Shown: positions 19,906-29,684 of the stretch, piece by piece
Numbering within the stretch: position 1 is the stretch's first letter
Layout: each line of letters opens with the position of its first letter
Origin: [Clostridium] colinum
GTDB lineage: Bacteria > Bacillota > Clostridia > Lachnospirales > CAG-274
Reading direction: 5' to 3'
Assembly (NCBI RefSeq): GCF_940677205.1
Contig: NZ_OW712331.1
Span: 744,001-808,000, forward strand
Length of the DNA stretch: 64,000 bases
Translations under genes and position numbers: made by a program
The notes under the pieces: generated by a model
Seen by the model: the letters and a program-made list of their open reading frames with translations, nothing else
The model's database searches: none
What the model was told of the DNA's origin: nothing

Positions 19906-20828
19906 TGGTTATAGATAGGCTAATAGATAAAATTAATCAAACGGGCAACCCTACGGTTGTAGGACTAGACCCAAGATTAGATTATATACCTAGTTTCATT
20001 ATAGAGAGAAAATATGAGAAATTTGGACATAGTTTAAAAGCAGTTGCAGAGGCTATGTATGATTTTAATAAATATATAATAGACGAAATATATGACCTTG
20101 TACCAGCAGTTAAACCTCAAATAGCAATGTATGAAAGATATGGAATAGAAGGGCTTAATACATATTTAAAAACTATAGAACATGCTAAAGAAAAGGGTCT
20201 AATAATCATAGGAGATATTAAAAGAAGTGATATAGCATCTACTGCAGAGGCTTATTCTGACGGACATATAGGTAGAACTGTTGTAAAAGAAAATAGCTTT
20301 GATGTATTTAAACAAGATTTTATTACACTTAACCCTTATTTAGGCTCAGATAGTATTACACCATTTTTAGAAGACTGTAAAAAATATGAAAAAGGTTTAT
20401 TTATACTAGCTAAAACTTCTAACCCTAATAGTGGAGAAATTCAAGATTTAATTGTAGATGGTAAACCTTTATATGAAAAAATAGGTTATCTTATTGACAA
20501 ATGGGGAAGCGAACTTATAGGTAAAAATGGTTATAGCGAGGTTGGAGCCGTTGTTGGAGCTACCCATAAAGAGCAAGCTAAAAGATTAAGACAAATAATG
20601 CCTAAAAGTTTTTTTCTTGTACCAGGTTATGGTGCACAAGGTGGAAAAGCAGAAGATTTAGCAGTATGTTTTGATAAAAATGGAATAGGTGCTATTATAA
20701 ATTCTTCAAGAGGCATTATTGCAAATCACCTTAAAGAAGAGTTTAAAACACTTAAAGGTAAGGATTTTGCAAAAGCTAGTAGACAAGCAGTTATTGAAAT
20801 GAAAGAAGATTTAAGGAGGTATATTTAA
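19905..20828 (+). CDS. pyrF: Orotidine 5'-phosphate decarboxylase (long type)
   Basis: It decarboxylates OMP to UMP, the last step. The catalytic motif GDIKRSDIASTA and the phosphate-binding end IINSSRGI are clear. At 307 residues it belongs to the longer PyrF group rather than the form of about 230 residues. Its stop is directly followed by the carA start. Confidence 0.95.
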   Translation: MVIDRLIDKINQTGNPTVVGLDPRLDYIPSFIIERKYEKFGHSLKAVAEAMYDFNKYIIDEIYDLVPAVKPQIAMYERYGIEGLNTYLKTIEHAKEKGLIIIGDIKRSDIASTAEAYSDGHIGRTVVKENSFDVFKQDFITLNPYLGSDSITPFLEDCKKYEKGLFILAKTSNPNSGEIQDLIVDGKPLYEKIGYLIDKWGSELIGKNGYSEVGAVVGATHKEQAKRLRQIMPKSFFLVPGYGAQGGKAEDLAVCFDKNGIGAIINSSRGIIANHLKEEFKTLKGKDFAKASRQAVIEMKEDLRRYI

Positions 20829-21908
20829 TTGAATAAAAAATCTATTAAAGCCAAATTAATATTAGAAAATGGAAAAGTTTTTAATGGAAAAGCTTTTGGA
20901 TATATAAAAGAAAGTGTTGGAGAAGTAGTTTTTACAACTGGTATGACAGGATATCAAGAAACACTGACAGACCCTTCTTTTGCAGGACAAATAGTAACTA
21001 TGACATATCCACTTATTGGTAATTATGGTATAAATCTTGAAGATATGGAAAGTATTAAACCTTATTTAAAAGGATTTGTTGTAAGAGAAAAATGTGATTT
21101 ACCTAACAATTGGCGTTGTGAAATGGAGCTAGATGGATTTTTAAACCAACATAAAATAGTTGGTATAGAAGGTATAGACACAAGAGCATTAACAAGAACA
21201 TTAAGAAATAGTGGAACAATGAGAGGGATAATTACTATTAGAGATGATTTAACTCCTTCTCAAATAAAGCAAAAGTTTGAAACATATACAAATAAAAATG
21301 CAGTAAAAGAAGTTACTATACCAGAAAAATATGTTATAAATGGAAGAGGAACTCATCTTGCCGTTTTAGATTGTGGCATAAAAAAAGGAATATTAAAAGA
21401 ACTTGAAAAGCGTGGTTGTAAGCTTAGTGTTTTTCCAGCTTTTGCTACATATGATGAAATAATGGGAGTAAATCCAGATGCAATTTTTCTAGGTAATGGT
21501 CCAGGAGACCCTAAAGACATACCAACTGTTGTAGAAGTAGTAAAAAAACTTATAGAAACAAAAATACCAGTTTTGGGAATATGTTTAGGACATCAAATAT
21601 TAGGTCTTGCTTTAGGTTGTAATACAAAAAGGTTAAAATTTGGGCATCACGGAGGAAATCACCCTGTTAAAGATTTAAAAACAGGTAATGTATTTATAAC
21701 ATCACAAAACCACGAATTTGTAGTATGTGATTTATCAGATGATGTAGAGCCAACATTTATAAATGTAAATGACGGAAGTATAGAAGGAATTAGACATAAA
21801 ACAAAACCTATTTATAGTGTTCAGTTCCACCCAGAGGCTAATCCAGGCCCACTTGATATGCAATTTTTATTTGATAGATTTTTAAAGATTATAGAGGAGG
21901 GTAAATAA
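20829..21908 (+). CDS. carA: Carbamoyl-phosphate synthase small (glutaminase) subunit
   Basis: It releases ammonia from glutamine for CarB. The N-terminal domain has [18 protein letters not shown]. The class I amidotransferase domain has the nucleophile Cys in [11 protein letters not shown] and the His/Glu pair in [13 protein letters not shown]. It has 359 residues and starts with TTG; AAGGAGG in the end of pyrF gives the ribosome site. It is followed after one base by carB. Confidence 0.96.
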   Translation: MNKKSIKAKLILENGKVFNGKAFGYIKESVGEVVFTTGMTGYQETLTDPSFAGQIVTMTYPLIGNYGINLEDMESIKPYLKGFVVREKCDLPNNWRCEMELDGFLNQHKIVGIEGIDTRALTRTLRNSGTMRGIITIRDDLTPSQIKQKFETYTNKNAVKEVTIPEKYVINGRGTHLAVLDCGIKKGILKELEKRGCKLSVFPAFATYDEIMGVNPDAIFLGNGPGDPKDIPTVVEVVKKLIETKIPVLGICLGHQILGLALGCNTKRLKFGHHGGNHPVKDLKTGNVFITSQNHEFVVCDLSDDVEPTFINVNDGSIEGIRHKTKPIYSVQFHPEANPGPLDMQFLFDRFLKIIEEGK

Positions 21909-21909
21909 T

Positions 21910-24900
21910 ATGCCAAAAGATATATCTATTAAAAAGGTACTTGTTATAGGCTCAGGGCCTATTGTTATTGGACAAGCAGCCGAATTTGACTATTCTGGGA
22001 CACAAGCAGTATCGTCTTTTAAAGAAGAAGGAATAGAAGTTGTGTTAGTAAATTCCAATCCGGCTACTATTATGACAGATATAGGTATGGCACATTATAC
22101 TTATATAGAACCTCTTAATATAGATTTTTTAGAAAAGGTAATAGCTAAAGAAAGACCAGATAGTATAATAGCAGGTATGGGAGGGCAAACAGGCTTAAAC
22201 CTTGCTTGTGAGCTATATGATAAAGGTATTTTAGATAAATATCACGTTAGAGTAATTGGTACTTCTATTGCATCTATAAAAGAAGGTGAAGATAGAGATA
22301 GCTTTAAAAAGCTTATGGAAAGAACAAATCAACCTATTATAGAAAGTAAAATTATAACAGACCTTGAAGATGGTGTGGAATTTGCTAAAAAAATAGGTTA
22401 CCCTGTTATAATAAGACCGGCTTATACTCTTGGTGGTACTGGTGGTGGTATAGCAGAAAATGAAGATGAATTTAGAGAAATTTGTGCTCAAGGCTTATAT
22501 TTTAGCCGTGTAGGACAAGTTTTAATAGAAAAAAGTATAAAAGGTTGGAAAGAAATAGAGTTTGAAGTAATAAGAGATGGTGCGGGTAACTGTATTACTG
22601 TTTGTAGTATGGAAAATGTAGACCCAGTTGGTGTACATACAGGAGATAGTATAGTAGTAGCTCCTGCTCAAACTTTGACAGATAGAGAATATCAAATGCT
22701 TAGAACGGCAGCTATTAATATTATTAATTCTGTTGAGATAAAAGGTGGTTGTAATGTTCAGTTTGCATTAGATCCTAATAGTTATAACTATGCAGTTATA
22801 GAAATAAATCCACGTGTTAGCCGTTCATCTGCTCTTGCATCTAAAGCAACAGGCTATCCTATTGCTAAAGTAGCTACAAAAATAGCATTAGGGTATAATT
22901 TAGATGAAATTAAAAATGAGGTAACAGGAAAAACTTTTGCTTGTTTTGAACCTACTCTTGATTATGTTGTTTTAAAAATACCTAGATGGCCTTTTGATAA
23001 ATTTTATGGTGCAAAAAGAACACTTGGGACAAAAATGATGGCAACAGGTGAGGTAATGGCTATTGCTAATAATTTTGAAATGGCACTTTTAAAAGGTGTA
23101 CGTTCTTTAGAAATTGGGCAATATGGTCTTGAAAGAAAATCTTCTACTAATAGAGATTTAGAAGAGCTTAAAAAGCGTGTACAAGTACCAGATGATGAAA
23201 GGTTATTTGACCTTGCAGAGATGCTTAGAAGAAATTATCGTGTAGAAAAAGTTTGTGAAATAACAGGTATGGACCCATTTTTTGTAAATAAAATTAAAGG
23301 TATTGTTGATATGGAAGAGGCATTAAAAGAAATGTCTGTTGAAGATTTAGATGCCGATACTTTAAGATATTATAAACAAAAAGGCTTTTCAGATAAAATT
23401 ATTGCTAAATATTTAAATGTTAGCCCACACAAAATTTATCAATTTAGAAAAGATAATTATATAATACCAGTTTATAAAATGGTTGATACTTGTGCCGGAG
23501 AGTTTGAGGCGGTTACACCTTATTATTATTCAACTTATGATGAAGAAAATGAGGCTATACCAACAGATAATAAAAAAGTTATGGTTATAGGGTCTGGCCC
23601 TATAAGGATAGGACAAGGTATAGAGTTTGACTATTGTTCTGTACGCTCTATTATGTCTTTAAAAGATGAAGGTATAGAAACTATTATAGTAAATAATAAT
23701 CCAGAAACAGTAAGTACAGATTTTGACACCTCTGACAAACTTTATTTTGAACCTTTAACAGAAGAAGATGTGTTAAATATAGTTGAACAAGAAAAACCAA
23801 GCGGTGTAATATTACAGTTTGGTGGACAAACGGCTATTAAACTTGCAAACTTTTTTGATGAAATGGACATACCTATACTTGGAACAAAGCCAGAACAAAT
23901 AGATATGGCAGAAGATAGAGAAAAATTTGATGAAATATTAGAAAGCTTAGGCATTATAAGACCTAAAGGAAAAGGTGTTTGGAGCGTAGAAGAAGGCGTT
24001 AAAATTGCTAATAATTTAGGGTTTCCTGTCTTAGTACGTCCATCTTATGTGTTAGGTGGTCAAGGTATGGAAATAACATATGAAGAAGAAGGACTTATAA
24101 AATATTTAACAGATGCCTTTGAAAAAGATAGTAAAAATCCTGTTTTAATAGATAGATATATAAATGGTCGTGAGCTAGAGGTAGATGCTATTTGTGATGG
24201 TGAAGATGTGTTTATACCTGGAATAATGGAACATCTTGAACGTGCCGGTGTACACTCTGGAGATAGTATATCTATATATCCACCTCAAAATGTAACACCA
24301 GAAATTAGACAGGAAATAATAGAAGTTACTAAAAAAATGGCTATAGCCCTTAAAGTTATTGGTATGATAAATATTCAGTTTATAGAATATAAAGGAGAGC
24401 TTAATATAATAGAAGTAAATCCACGCTCTTCAAGAACAGTTCCTTATATTAGCAAAGTAACGGGAGTTCCTATTATAGATATTGCTACTAAAGTAATGCT
24501 TGGAGAAAAACTTAAAGATTTAGGGCTTGGCACAGAAATAGCACAAGAGCCAAAAGTAGTATCTGTTAAAGTACCTGTTTTTTCTACTGAAAAATTGCCA
24601 CAAGTTGAAGTTAGCTTAGGGCCAGAGATGAGGTCTACAGGAGAAGTGTTAGGTGTTGGATATAACCTACAAAATGCTTTATATAAAGGGTTTATAGCAT
24701 CAGGTATGAAAATACCTAAAAAAGGTAGCACAATAGTTGCAACAATTAGAGATAGAGACCAAGAAAAATTTAAAGATATAGCTAAACGTTTTGATAATTT
24801 AGGTTGTCGTCTTATTGCTACATCAGGTACTGCTAAAGCTATTGAAGAAGCAGGTATTAATGTTCAAACTGTTAAAAAAATAAGCGAAGGGGTACCTAAT

Positions 24901-25125
24901 ATATTAGATATTATACGAAGTGGTATTGTAGATTTAATTATTGATATACCAGAAAAAGGTAATGATGTTGAAAGTGATGGCTTTAAAATTAGAAGAACTG
25001 CAGTTGAAAGTGCTGTAACTCTTATAACTTCTTTAGATACATTGGTAGCTATGCTTGAGGTTATGGAAAAAGATATAAAATTAGAAGATTTACAATTATT
25101 TGATATATCTAAAGATTTAAAATAG
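21910..25125 (+). CDS. carB: Carbamoyl-phosphate synthase large subunit
   Basis: It makes carbamoyl phosphate from bicarbonate, ammonia and two ATP. Its 1071 residues form the usual duplicated ATP-grasp architecture, each half opening with a GSGPI(V/R)IGQ motif (about residues 13 and 563). Each half also has an [14 protein letters not shown] / [13 protein letters not shown] motif. The C-terminal MGS-like regulatory domain (about residue 940 on) contains [30 protein letters not shown] precedes the start. Confidence 0.97.
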   Translation: MPKDISIKKVLVIGSGPIVIGQAAEFDYSGTQAVSSFKEEGIEVVLVNSNPATIMTDIGMAHYTYIEPLNIDFLEKVIAKERPDSIIAGMGGQTGLNLACELYDKGILDKYHVRVIGTSIASIKEGEDRDSFKKLMERTNQPIIESKIITDLEDGVEFAKKIGYPVIIRPAYTLGGTGGGIAENEDEFREICAQGLYFSRVGQVLIEKSIKGWKEIEFEVIRDGAGNCITVCSMENVDPVGVHTGDSIVVAPAQTLTDREYQMLRTAAINIINSVEIKGGCNVQFALDPNSYNYAVIEINPRVSRSSALASKATGYPIAKVATKIALGYNLDEIKNEVTGKTFACFEPTLDYVVLKIPRWPFDKFYGAKRTLGTKMMATGEVMAIANNFEMALLKGVRSLEIGQYGLERKSSTNRDLEELKKRVQVPDDERLFDLAEMLRRNYRVEKVCEITGMDPFFVNKIKGIVDMEEALKEMSVEDLDADTLRYYKQKGFSDKIIAKYLNVSPHKIYQFRKDNYIIPVYKMVDTCAGEFEAVTPYYYSTYDEENEAIPTDNKKVMVIGSGPIRIGQGIEFDYCSVRSIMSLKDEGIETIIVNNNPETVSTDFDTSDKLYFEPLTEEDVLNIVEQEKPSGVILQFGGQTAIKLANFFDEMDIPILGTKPEQIDMAEDREKFDEILESLGIIRPKGKGVWSVEEGVKIANNLGFPVLVRPSYVLGGQGMEITYEEEGLIKYLTDAFEKDSKNPVLIDRYINGRELEVDAICDGEDVFIPGIMEHLERAGVHSGDSISIYPPQNVTPEIRQEIIEVTKKMAIALKVIGMINIQFIEYKGELNIIEVNPRSSRTVPYISKVTGVPIIDIATKVMLGEKLKDLGLGTEIAQEPKVVSVKVPVFSTEKLPQVEVSLGPEMRSTGEVLGVGYNLQNALYKGFIASGMKIPKKGSTIVATIRDRDQEKFKDIAKRFDNLGCRLIATSGTAKAIEEAGINVQTVKKISEGVPNILDIIRSGIVDLIIDIPEKGNDVESDGFKIRRTAVESAVTLITSLDTLVAMLEVMEKDIKLEDLQLFDISKDLK

Positions 25126-25136
25126 TTTTATTAATT

Positions 25137-25164
25137 CCCTAAAAAGACTTTCGTCTTTTTAGGG
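25137..25164 (+). other. Intercistronic hairpin between carB and the next operon gene
   Basis: CCCTAAAAAGAC pairs perfectly with GTCTTTTTAGGG around a TTTC tetraloop. It is not followed by a T-run, so it looks more like a message-processing or stability element, or a weak terminator, than a full stop inside the operon. Confidence 0.65.
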
Positions 25165-25188
25165 GTTATATCTGAAGGTGATATATTT

Positions 25189-25608
25189 ATGGAAAATGTA
25201 TTAAGTATTTTACAACCAGTACTTATTATTTTGGTAGTAGTTGGGATATTTGTAATTAGATATAATTTGGGTTATCCAATATACTTTAATATGTCATATA
25301 TGATAGTTTTTAAATATTCGTTGTTTTATAAGGAAGGTATGGGATTTAAAGCAAAAAAAGCTACTGGTTATATAATGCAAAAAATTAAAACAAAAGATTT
25401 TAACAATATTAAATTTATATTAAATAATAATATAGAAAAAGGAGAAATTTATATTTATTTACTTGATAGAAATAAAAATGCCATAACTAGTTTTGATAGG
25501 GAAGATAATGAAAAATTTTTAAAAGTAAATTCAAATGAAGTTTATTATTTAAGGGTAATTTATGAAAAAGCAAAAGGAAAATTTGATTTAAGTTATGAAC
25601 TGTTATAG
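25189..25608 (+). CDS. Unknown membrane-anchored protein inside the pyr operon
   Basis: This 139-residue protein has one N-terminal hydrophobic segment (about residues 8-25) and then a mainly beta-rich, Lys/Asn-rich soluble part. I do not recognise it. It sits between carB and pyrK with a good ribosome site (GAAGGTGATATATTT), reading in the operon direction, so it is probably co-expressed with pyrimidine genes. The strong hairpin before it may set its level apart from carB. A role in pyrimidine metabolism is not shown. Confidence 0.65.
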   Translation: MENVLSILQPVLIILVVVGIFVIRYNLGYPIYFNMSYMIVFKYSLFYKEGMGFKAKKATGYIMQKIKTKDFNNIKFILNNNIEKGEIYIYLLDRNKNAITSFDREDNEKFLKVNSNEVYYLRVIYEKAKGKFDLSYELL

Positions 25609-25640
25609 CAGTTTTATTATATATGAAAGGGTCTAAAAAA

Positions 25641-26405
25641 ATGAAAAAAACAGTGGTAAATGCTACAATTTTAAAAAATGAGCAAATAGCACCTGATATT
25701 TTTGATATGGTTTTACATACTACTTTAGCTAGAGATGCTAAAGCCGGCCAATTTATAAAGCTATATCCTGATAATAATAAAAATTTATTGCCACGACCTA
25801 TAAGTATTTGTGAAATAGACAAAGAAAAAGAGACTTTAAGGATTGTTTATCAAAAAATAGGTGAAGGGACTTGCCTTTTTTCTACTATGAAGCAAGGTGA
25901 TACTATTAGAGTATTAGGTAACTGTGGAAATGGTTATAAAATTTTTGAAGAAGAAAAAACGCATATTTTTGTAGGTGGTGGAATAGGCGTACCTCCACTT
26001 TTAGAAACTTGTAAACAAGTTAAAGGTAAAAAAATTGTTATTTTAGGTTTTAGAACAGGTCAATTTTTAAAAGAAGATTTTGAAAAATTAGGTGCTACTG
26101 TTTATATAGCAACTGATGATGGTTCTGTAGGTTTTAAAGGAAATGTTGTTGAACTTATGAAAAAAGAAAATATAACAGGTGACTATATATATTCTTGTGG
26201 ACCAAAGCCTATGCTTTATGCCTTAACACAATATGCTAAAGATAAAAATATTTATACACAAGTATCTATGGAAGAGAGAATGGCTTGTGGAATAGGTGCT
26301 TGTGTTGGTTGTGTTATAAAAATATTTGAAAATGGGGAAATTGTACATAAAAAAGTTTGTAAAGATGGACCTGTTTTCAATTCTTTAGAGGTGGTATATA
26401 AATGA
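25641..26405 (+). CDS. pyrK: Dihydroorotate dehydrogenase electron-transfer subunit
   Basis: This FAD and [2Fe-2S] subunit passes electrons from PyrD to NAD+. The FAD-binding LPRPISICEID, the NAD-binding FVGGGIGVPPLLE and the four-Cys cluster motif MACGIGACVGCVIK plus CKDG are all present. I place the start at the ATG at 25641, behind GAAAGGGTC, rather than the in-frame ATG at 25623, which lacks a ribosome site. Its stop overlaps pyrD by 4 bases. Confidence 0.95.
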   Translation: MKKTVVNATILKNEQIAPDIFDMVLHTTLARDAKAGQFIKLYPDNNKNLLPRPISICEIDKEKETLRIVYQKIGEGTCLFSTMKQGDTIRVLGNCGNGYKIFEEEKTHIFVGGGIGVPPLLETCKQVKGKKIVILGFRTGQFLKEDFEKLGATVYIATDDGSVGFKGNVVELMKKENITGDYIYSCGPKPMLYALTQYAKDKNIYTQVSMEERMACGIGACVGCVIKIFENGEIVHKKVCKDGPVFNSLEVVYK

Positions 26406-27307
26406 AAAATTTAAGTTTTAAAATAGGTGATGTAGAGTTTAAAAATCCTGTTATGAATGCCTCTGGAACATTTGGCAGTGGAAAAGAATATGTCGATTTT
26501 GTAGATTTAAACAAGCTAGGCGCAGTAGTTGTAAAAGGAGTTTCTAAAACCGCTTGGACAGGTAATGATACACCACGAATAGCAGAGGTTTATGGTGGTA
26601 TGTTAAATAGTGTAGGGTTACAAAATCCTGGTGTAGATGTTTTTATTAAAGAGGATATACCATTTTTAAGGCAGTTTGATACTAAAATAATAGTTAATGT
26701 TTGTGGACATTCTTTAGATGAATATGTATCTGTTGTGGAAAGTTTACAAGAGGCAGATATAGATGCTTTAGAACTTAATATATCTTGTCCTAATGTAGCA
26801 GAAGGGTGTCTTAGTTTTGGCACAGATGCTAAAATGGTTGAAAAAGTAGTATCTACTGTTAAAAAAGTAGCTAAACAACCACTTATTGTAAAACTTACAC
26901 CTAATGTTACCGATATAACAGAAATAGCTAAGGCAAGTGAAACTGGTGGAGCAGATGCAATATCACTTATTAATACTATTACTGGTATGAAAATTGATAT
27001 ACATAAAAGAAAGCCTATATTAGCTAAAAAAATGGGTGGCATGAGTGGTCCTGCTATTAAGCCTATTGCTGTTAGAATGGTTTATCAGGTAAATAAAGTT
27101 GTAAATATACCTATTATCGGTATGGGCGGTATATCTAATGGTGATGATGCTATAGAATTTATTTTAGCAGGTGCTAGTGGTGTTGCTGTTGGTACTGCAA
27201 ATTTTATTAATCCTTATGCTACAATAGATGTTTTAGAGGGCATAAAAAGTTATATGGATAGATACAATATTAAAGATTTAAGAGAGATTAGAGGAATAGT
27301 AGATTAA
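26402..27307 (+). CDS. pyrD: Dihydroorotate dehydrogenase, catalytic subunit (class 1B)
   Basis: It oxidises dihydroorotate to orotate using FMN and delivers electrons to PyrK. It has the start KNPVMNASGTFGSGKEY, the active-site Cys in LELNISCPNVAEG and the FMN phosphate-binding GMGGISNGDDA. It has 301 residues. The ATGA overlap with pyrK fits the alpha2-beta2 complex. It is the last gene of the operon; pyrE is not in the window. Confidence 0.96.
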   Translation: MKNLSFKIGDVEFKNPVMNASGTFGSGKEYVDFVDLNKLGAVVVKGVSKTAWTGNDTPRIAEVYGGMLNSVGLQNPGVDVFIKEDIPFLRQFDTKIIVNVCGHSLDEYVSVVESLQEADIDALELNISCPNVAEGCLSFGTDAKMVEKVVSTVKKVAKQPLIVKLTPNVTDITEIAKASETGGADAISLINTITGMKIDIHKRKPILAKKMGGMSGPAIKPIAVRMVYQVNKVVNIPIIGMGGISNGDDAIEFILAGASGVAVGTANFINPYATIDVLEGIKSYMDRYNIKDLREIRGIVD

Positions 27308-27321
27308 TATATATTAAAATA

Positions 27322-27359
27322 AAAATGATTAAGTTATATTTATATAACTTAATCATTTT
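27322..27359 (+). terminator. Terminator of the pyrimidine operon
   Basis: AAAATGATTAAGTTATAT pairs with ATATAACTTAATCATTTT across a tiny loop, 15 bases after the pyrD stop. Confidence 0.75.
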
Positions 27360-27370
27360 AGATTAGAGAT

Positions 27371-27495
27371 AAAATATTTTAGATTAATTTTTTTATTTTT
27401 ATGATTTTAATAAAAATTTTAATCATAAAATGGTGGTTTGACTTAAAATAAAAATATATAAGGTTGTAGACTTTGTCTACAACCTTATATATTTT
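27371..27495 (+). repeat. Short copy of a multi-hairpin intergenic repeat, ending in the hpf terminator
   Basis: It opens with AAAATATTTTAGA and then TTTTTATG, which are shared with 28267-28303 and, on the other strand, with 40030-40069. It continues through an inverted repeat (TTTTTATGATT / AATCATAAAA) and ends in the hairpin GGTTGTAGAC-TTT-GTCTACAACC, also found at 39876-39898. The last hairpin has 21 perfect pairs (27451-27471 with 27475-27495), reaches the hpf stop codon and is followed on the minus strand by a T-run, so it terminates hpf. Confidence 0.65.
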
Positions 27496-28036
27496 AATAT
27501 TCTGGGTCTATAAGACCGTAAGAACCATCTTTTCTTTTATAAACAACATTAATATCATCTGTTGTAGCATTTCTAAATACAAAGAAATTATGAGAGATAA
27601 GTTCCATTTCCATAACGGCTTCTTCAGGGTCCATAGGTTTAATTTCAAATTTTTTAGTTCTATCTATTTTAATAGTATCTTCTTCATATTCAGTATCTAT
27701 TTCATCAGAAATAGCTTTTAATTCATCTGTAAATGAAACATCTCTACGAGATTTATCTCTTAAACGATTTTTATATTTAACCATTTGTTTTTCTAATTTG
27801 TCAACAACTTCATCAATAGCAACATACATATCATCTCTTGTAACTTCTGCTCTTAAAACTCTTTTAGGAAGGTTAACAGTAACTTCTATTTTGTGATCTA
27901 GCTTAACAACAGATAAAGTTACATTTATATCTGTATTTTCAGGAAAAAGCCTTTCTAATCTATCAATTTTACTTGTAATTTTTTCTTTTAAAGCGTCTGT
28001 AACAGTAGTATTTTTAGCTTTAAATGTGTAACGCAT
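27494..28036 (-). CDS. hpf: Ribosome hibernation-promoting factor, long form
   Basis: It binds idle ribosomes and drives 100S dimer formation. The N-terminal S30AE domain begins MRYTFKAKNTTVTDALKEKI. The C-terminal dimerisation domain ends with SHNFFVFRNATTDDINVVYKRKDGSYGLI, so this is the long form of Gram-positive bacteria. From the ATG at 28036 it has 180 residues; I prefer this start over the GTG nine bases upstream because AAAAGGGAG then has normal spacing. Confidence 0.94.
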   Translation of the reverse strand: MRYTFKAKNTTVTDALKEKITSKIDRLERLFPENTDINVTLSVVKLDHKIEVTVNLPKRVLRAEVTRDDMYVAIDEVVDKLEKQMVKYKNRLRDKSRRDVSFTDELKAISDEIDTEYEEDTIKIDRTKKFEIKPMDPEEAVMEMELISHNFFVFRNATTDDINVVYKRKDGSYGLIDPEY

Positions 28037-28266
28037 AACTAACACTCCCTTTTATCCTATTATTAGATAAGTATTATTAATTATTTATCTATAATATATA
28101 TTATTCTACAAAAGTAATAAAATTCCTTTTATATATCTTAAAAAAAGTTAATAAAAAATACTTTTTTAAATATATATAATTTGTTAATTTTGACTATTAA
28201 ATTATATTCATTTTTTAAATTATAATTTTTACAAAATAAAATATTTAATATAATTAGACTAAATAC
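28037..28266. other. Intergenic stretch upstream of hpf
   Basis: Very AT-rich sequence that must contain the hpf promoter on the minus strand. I could not pick a convincing -35/-10 pair and see no open frame or clear hairpin here. Confidence 0.4.
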
Positions 28267-28303
28267 AAAATATTTTAGACTAATTTTTTCATTTTTATGC
28301 TTT
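28267..28303 (+). repeat. Partial copy of the intergenic repeat
   Basis: It matches 27371-27407 at about 33 of 36 positions, from AAAATATTTTAGA through ATTTTTATG. The inverted-repeat partner is missing here. Confidence 0.55.
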
Positions 28304-28393
28304 GTCTTAGATTGCTAAAAAGTTAGATTGTTAAGTACTTTGGTCTTTGTGCGAAAAAATTATATTTTTTTCATAAAACATTATACAATTAAT

Positions 28394-28428
28394 AAAAACC
28401 ACAAAATTAATAAAAGTTTGTGGTTTTT
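28394..28428 (-). terminator. Terminator of the SpoIIQ-like gene
   Basis: AAAAACCACAAA pairs with TTTGTGGTTTTT (12 pairs) just past the stop codon of the minus-strand gene. Confidence 0.75.
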
Positions 28429-28443
28429 AAGATAAGTTATTTA

Positions 28444-29232
28444 TTATTCATTTTGTTGAGATAAAACTTCTGTTGGATCTTTTGGTGTATCATCTTTTAA
28501 TACCTTAAAGTCTAAATGTGGACCAAGTGCAACACCATATTTTGAAGGTTCTGAAACTTTACCAATAACTTGACCTTCATCTACAACATCACCTACAGCA
28601 ACCGATACATTTTCTTCTAGTTGACTGTATGTAGATACCCAACCGTTACCGTGGTTGATAACAACAGTTTGTCCTATTTCATCATCTAAAAATATATTTT
28701 CTACAATACCTTCTGCGGTAGCCTTTACATCTGTGCCAACTGGAGTAGATATACAAATAGAATCACTTACTTTGTATTGGTCAAGTGTTTTATCATATAC
28801 AGAAGTTGACATATCAAACTTAGATACTATATTACCAAACACAGGCCAAGACATTTCTTGTTCATCATCAAATAAACTAAAAATTTTCTCATCTTCTTTA
28901 AGTGAAGTACTATTATTTTGGGTTTCATTTGTAGTAGTTTCTGTTTTTAAATCTTCAGATTTTGTAGTAGTTGTAACTGAATCTTTTAAAGTTTTTTGGT
29001 AATTTGTAGTAGTTGTTATTTCTGTAGACATTTCAGTTTCTTTGTAGCTTTTTACATCACTTTTATTAACAGGTTCAAAGTAAGTATCTTCTTCTGTTTT
29101 TACTATTTGGTTATCTTCCTTAGTAAAGCTATTATAGGATAAATAAAGACTGGCAACAATAGCAATTGCTATAAAAGAACATAAAGCAATAGAAAATCCG
29201 TTCTTTTTAAAAAAGTTATTATTGTTATTCAT
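28444..29232 (-). CDS. Membrane-anchored M23/LytM-domain protein, SpoIIQ-like
   Basis: One N-terminal membrane segment (about residues 14-31) is followed by a long Thr/Glu-rich linker and a C-terminal LytM-type domain of about 130 residues (WPVFGNIVSKFDMSTSVYD, TPVGTDVKATAEGIVE, VVINHGNGWVSTYSQLE). This architecture is that of SpoIIQ, the forespore protein of the engulfment channel. Two metal sites look degenerate: HxGxD is not visible before TPVGTDV, and the HxH motif reads HLD. It is probably structural rather than enzymatic. I start at the ATG at 29232 behind TTGGAGGTGTTATTA. Confidence 0.75.
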   Translation of the reverse strand: MNNNNNFFKKNGFSIALCSFIAIAIVASLYLSYNSFTKEDNQIVKTEEDTYFEPVNKSDVKSYKETEMSTEITTTTNYQKTLKDSVTTTTKSEDLKTETTTNETQNNSTSLKEDEKIFSLFDDEQEMSWPVFGNIVSKFDMSTSVYDKTLDQYKVSDSICISTPVGTDVKATAEGIVENIFLDDEIGQTVVINHGNGWVSTYSQLEENVSVAVGDVVDEGQVIGKVSEPSKYGVALGPHLDFKVLKDDTPKDPTEVLSQQNE

Positions 29233-29378
29233 TAATAACACCTCCAATCTTATTATTGACTTAGTTGTAAATATTATTCAATCTTTATAAAAAATTTTTA
29301 AATAAAAATAAAAAAACACTTTAAATAATTTGATTTTTTTAGTATAATATATAAAAATAAATATTAATGGAGGATTTT

Positions 29379-29663
29379 ATGCCTGCTATAAAGCTTATAA
29401 ATATTGGTTTTGGTAATATTGTTTTGGCTAATAGAATTATAGCTATAGTAAGCCCAGAATCTGCACCTATAAAAAGACTAATACAAGAGGCAAGAGATAA
29501 AGGGCAACTTGTTGATGCTACATATGGAAGAAGAACAAGAGCTGTAATTATAACAGATAGCGAATACATAATATTATCTTCTGTACAACCAGAAACAGTA
29601 GCCAATAGAATTGTTACTAAAGAAAACAACGATTCTGAACAAGATGAATGTGACATGGAATAA
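29379..29663 (+). CDS. remA: Extracellular matrix regulatory protein RemA
   Basis: This small DNA-binding protein (94 residues) activates matrix and osmoprotection genes in Bacillus. The sequence [23 protein letters not shown] and [16 protein letters not shown] is nearly the family consensus. I start at the ATG at 29379, since ATGGAGGATTTT provides the ribosome site and the ATG at 29367 overlaps it. A TATAAT at 29343-29348 with a weak TTTAAA 17 bases upstream may be the promoter. It sits in front of gmk and rpoZ, a conserved arrangement in Firmicutes. Confidence 0.94.
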   Translation: MPAIKLINIGFGNIVLANRIIAIVSPESAPIKRLIQEARDKGQLVDATYGRRTRAVIITDSEYIILSSVQPETVANRIVTKENNDSEQDECDME

Positions 29664-29684
29664 ATTTTCAAAGGAGAGTAAATA

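Noticed and set aside
27473-27721. Plus-strand frame opposite hpf
   Set aside because: Antisense shadow; the minus-strand HPF sequence is clear.
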